DNA from: Thermoplasmata archaeon
Lineage (GTDB): Archaea > Thermoplasmatota > Thermoplasmata > Thermoplasmatales > Thermoplasmataceae
DNA length: 7,758 bases
Direction: 5' to 3'
Assembly: GCA_021790415.1 (NCBI GenBank)
Contig: JAJYDZ010000066.1
Location: forward strand, 1 to 7,758
The position numbers and the translations under genes were made by a program. Of this stretch, positions 5,568 through 7,758 are shown one piece after another. The notes beneath the pieces were generated by a model. The model did no database searches and had not been told where the DNA came from. It was given only the letters and a program-made list of their open reading frames with translations. How positions within the stretch are numbered: position 1 is the first letter of the stretch; each line of letters starts with the position of its first letter.

Positions 5568-7607
5568 ATGGTAATTTTCAGTGGAAATCAAAAAATGAAG
5601 GCGGGTTTACCCATGGGAGGAATAGGGGCCGGAAAAATAGAATTGGACAACAAAGGAAAGATTATCAATGTAACCATTCTTAATGGTTGGGCAAACCCTA
5701 TACAAATTCTTCATGGATTTCATTTATTTTTAAAACCAGAGGGTGAGAGAGGGTTCTTTTTAGAGAAAGAATCAAATGTTCTGGGGTTTGAAAACAACGA
5801 AATAGAGATAGCGTTCGAGGGAAGTTACCCAGTCACCACACTTGAATACGTCCATAAAAATATAAAAGTAAGATTACAGGCTTTTTCTCCTATAATTGCA
5901 AATGATATCAGCAATTCTACCTTGCCTGCAGTAGGCTTTAAGATTTCCGTAAGCGGATGTAAATCAGGAAACCTATACTTCTCATTCCCTAATATTGTCG
6001 GCTCCGGATCAGCTGGTCGATTAAACAGTCAGCTACGAAACGGAATACTATTCACAAATTCAAGGACAAACAGCTATGATCCGTCAGCTGGAGAAATATG
6101 TTTGATTGCCGAAAAATCTTCTGTTATATTGCCTCAGCATAATATTCTACCATCTCCAGAGGAACGCAGGAAGTGGGAGAAAGTGTGGAAGGGACATGCC
6201 GAATCGGGTGAATTCTGGAGTGCAATAGACAATGGCAAAACTCCAGTTTCAGAGAGCCATGAAGTTACTGGAGGAAGAGATGTACCGGCCGGGACTATTA
6301 ATTCTGAATTTAAGGATGGAGAAGAACTAAAATTTGTGTTATCATGGTATATTACAGGGAAAGGACTGCTGTACCCTTATGGTCACTTTTACCATCGTAA
6401 TTTCAAAAATTCTCTAGAAATATCTGAAATGTTTTTGAAGAATTTTGATGACCTACTTAACAGGAGCACAATCTGGCACAATGAAATGGTCCGCGGAGAC
6501 TTACCAGATTGGTTGAAAGATGCAATAATTAATAGTACATATATACTGTCATCAAGCACTTGGCTTGACGAGAAAGGGAGGTTTTCAATATATGAATCGC
6601 CGGAAAAATGTGCATTCCTTGGAACAATAGCCGGTCTATGTTACGAAGGTGGGTCTCTCCCGGTATTAAAGTTGTTCCCTGAACTAGAGAAGTCTTTTTT
6701 AGATATTTTGTTAGAAGATATAAGGAAAGATGGCTATATACCTCATGACCTTGGGCTGCATTCGCTAGATGTCCCAATGGACGGGACGACAGCTCCACCT
6801 GAATGGAAGGATACGAACCCAACATTCATATTGCTCGTTTACAGATATTATAGATACACACGTGACGAAAATTTTCTAAAGAAATATTATCCGGCCCTGG
6901 AAAGGGTCTTGAACCTGTCTTTATCGCAAGATCTCAATAACGACGGCATTCCTGAACAGGCTGGTGGATTTGACACTGCTTTCGATAATCTATATGTGAA
7001 GGGTACTGATACCTACGTTGGTTCAATATGGATTGCAGCTTTGGAATCATACAAGGAAATTCTAAGAATACTTCGAAAGAAAGATCAGATCGATAGAGTT
7101 CAGGCAATTATCGATAAGGCCAGAATAACAATTGAAAAATTTTACAATGGAAAATATTTCAGAGCTTGGGTAGGTGATCCAGACCCTGGAGATGCTGTTT
7201 TCGCCGGTCAAATGATAGGGCAGTGGTGGTGTGAAACATTAAAATTACCCTCTGTATCAAACGAGGATAGAATTAGGTCTTCTCTTGATGCAATTGCTGA
7301 TGTAAATGGTAAATCCTCTCAATATTGTTTGCCAATAATGGTTTACCCAAATTTGCAGGTCTCTACATTATGCAATCAGACATACTCATCCTGGCCAAGA
7401 CTCACATTCGCATTAGGCGCATTGGGATATTCAAGAAATAAAGGAAAATGGCTGGAAATTGTTAAAAAAGAATGGGACAATATTCTCAGACTGGGACTTA
7501 TTTATGATCAGCCATCTAGAATTCATTATTTGGATGGTCACGCCGAAGACAATTATCTCGACCATTATATAGGAAATGCGACACTGTGGTCATTCTTAAG
7601 GGACTAG
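5568..7607 (+). CDS. GH116 family glycosidase (beta-glucosidase/GBA2 type)
   Basis: Retaining beta-glycosidase of the family containing human GBA2 (non-lysosomal glucosylceramidase), bacterial TxGH116 and Sulfolobus SSO1353. The 679 residues are close to the archaeal form. The protein opens with the family's GLPMGGIGAGKIEL (13-26), the start of the beta-sandwich N-domain (~10-295). The (alpha/alpha)6 catalytic barrel (DUF608-like) covers ~310-679. The probable nucleophile is E343 in SIYESPE. The probable acid/base is D473 in GGFDTAFDN, followed by the conserved GTDTYVGSIWIAALES (479-494); D469 is the alternative. The 130-residue spacing between them is near the 127 I recall for SSO1353. There is no signal peptide or membrane segment, so it is likely cytoplasmic. 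ATG 5568 is favoured by the promoter distance; M10 (5595) is the only nearby alternative. Divergent from the catabolic operon, with the transposase remnant between. Family members may accept glucosides, xylosides or N-acetylglucosaminides, so specificity is open. Confidence 0.92.
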   Translation: MVIFSGNQKMKAGLPMGGIGAGKIELDNKGKIINVTILNGWANPIQILHGFHLFLKPEGERGFFLEKESNVLGFENNEIEIAFEGSYPVTTLEYVHKNIKVRLQAFSPIIANDISNSTLPAVGFKISVSGCKSGNLYFSFPNIVGSGSAGRLNSQLRNGILFTNSRTNSYDPSAGEICLIAEKSSVILPQHNILPSPEERRKWEKVWKGHAESGEFWSAIDNGKTPVSESHEVTGGRDVPAGTINSEFKDGEELKFVLSWYITGKGLLYPYGHFYHRNFKNSLEISEMFLKNFDDLLNRSTIWHNEMVRGDLPDWLKDAIINSTYILSSSTWLDEKGRFSIYESPEKCAFLGTIAGLCYEGGSLPVLKLFPELEKSFLDILLEDIRKDGYIPHDLGLHSLDVPMDGTTAPPEWKDTNPTFILLVYRYYRYTRDENFLKKYYPALERVLNLSLSQDLNNDGIPEQAGGFDTAFDNLYVKGTDTYVGSIWIAALESYKEILRILRKKDQIDRVQAIIDKARITIEKFYNGKYFRAWVGDPDPGDAVFAGQMIGQWWCETLKLPSVSNEDRIRSSLDAIADVNGKSSQYCLPIMVYPNLQVSTLCNQTYSSWPRLTFALGALGYSRNKGKWLEIVKKEWDNILRLGLIYDQPSRIHYLDGHAEDNYLDHYIGNATLWSFLRD

Positions 7608-7631
7608 ATGTCATATCTGATAATTCAATCA

Positions 7632-7662
7632 TTTTTTACAAACTTAAAGGAAATTGATTTTT
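7632..7662 (+). terminator. T-run terminator region after the GH116 gene
   Basis: T6 at 7632-7637 and T5 at 7658-7662, 25-55 bases after the TAG stop, match the oligo-T signals at which archaeal RNA polymerase stops without a strong hairpin. The rest of the right end (7663-7758) is A+T-rich and shows no gene on either strand. Confidence 0.35.
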
Positions 7663-7758
7663 CTAAATGAGATTATTTAAACATTAAAAGATTTGAAGTC
7701 TAAAGCCGATCGCACAATCTTGATTTTACGGCAAAAAAACCTGCAAAATCTATAAAAT

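Noticed and set aside
6529..6825. A 98-codon minus-strand open frame
   Set aside because: Opposite the conserved catalytic core of the GH116 gene; no family resemblance.
7722..7750. Possible hairpin from GATTTT (7722-7727) and AAAATC (7745-7750)
   Set aside because: Only six consecutive A+T-rich pairs with a mostly unpaired interior; too weak to call a terminator or RNA.
1..7758. tRNA, rRNA, CRISPR arrays or a defence system
   Set aside because: No cloverleaf-like segment, no regularly spaced repeats and no nuclease, helicase or toxin-like gene was seen; the content is metabolic plus one old insertion element.

Overview
The window most likely comes from an archaeon, probably an acidophilic member of the Thermoplasmatales. 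The basis is an A+T-rich genome with many ATA (Ile) and AGA/AGG (Arg) codons, first genes that lack a Shine-Dalgarno site and have a TATA-like box about 25 bases upstream (leaderless style), internal operon genes that do have a GGAG-type site, and an aldolase and a dehydratase that resemble the archaeal Entner-Doudoroff enzymes. The lineage is an inference: Sulfolobales or an uncultured relative cannot be excluded without a database search.

Minus strand, 4698 down to 1: an enolase-superfamily sugar-acid dehydratase (4698-3556), a metallo-beta-lactamase-fold hydrolase (3559-2825) and a 2-keto-3-deoxygluconate aldolase of the KdgA type (2841-1960) form one tightly packed operon with overlapping reading frames. 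After a 203-base A+T-rich gap that looks like a promoter region comes a GH38 alpha-mannosidase, which starts at 1756 and runs off the left edge of the window (585 codons visible, C-terminal part missing).

Middle, 4701-5567: the space between the two divergent blocks is filled mainly by the decayed 3' half of an IS5/IS4-superfamily transposase on the minus strand (about 5505-4927), with one stop codon and four apparent single-base indels. It is flanked by a pyrimidine-rich tract and a short direct repeat. No intact gene lies here.

Plus strand, 5568-7607: a complete GH116 glycosidase (beta-glucosidase/GBA2 type, 679 residues) with its own TATA/BRE-like promoter, followed by 151 bases with T-runs and no gene.

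Taken together, two glycosidases with no visible export signal (one alpha-mannosidase, one probable beta-glucosidase) flank enzymes that would turn an aldonolactone or aldonate into 2-keto-3-deoxy-sugar acid and cleave it to pyruvate and glyceraldehyde. The simplest reading is a small catabolic island that frees hexoses (mannose, glucose) from oligosaccharides or glycolipids inside the cell and sends them into the non-phosphorylative Entner-Doudoroff route. The sugar dehydrogenase needed for the first oxidation is not in the window.
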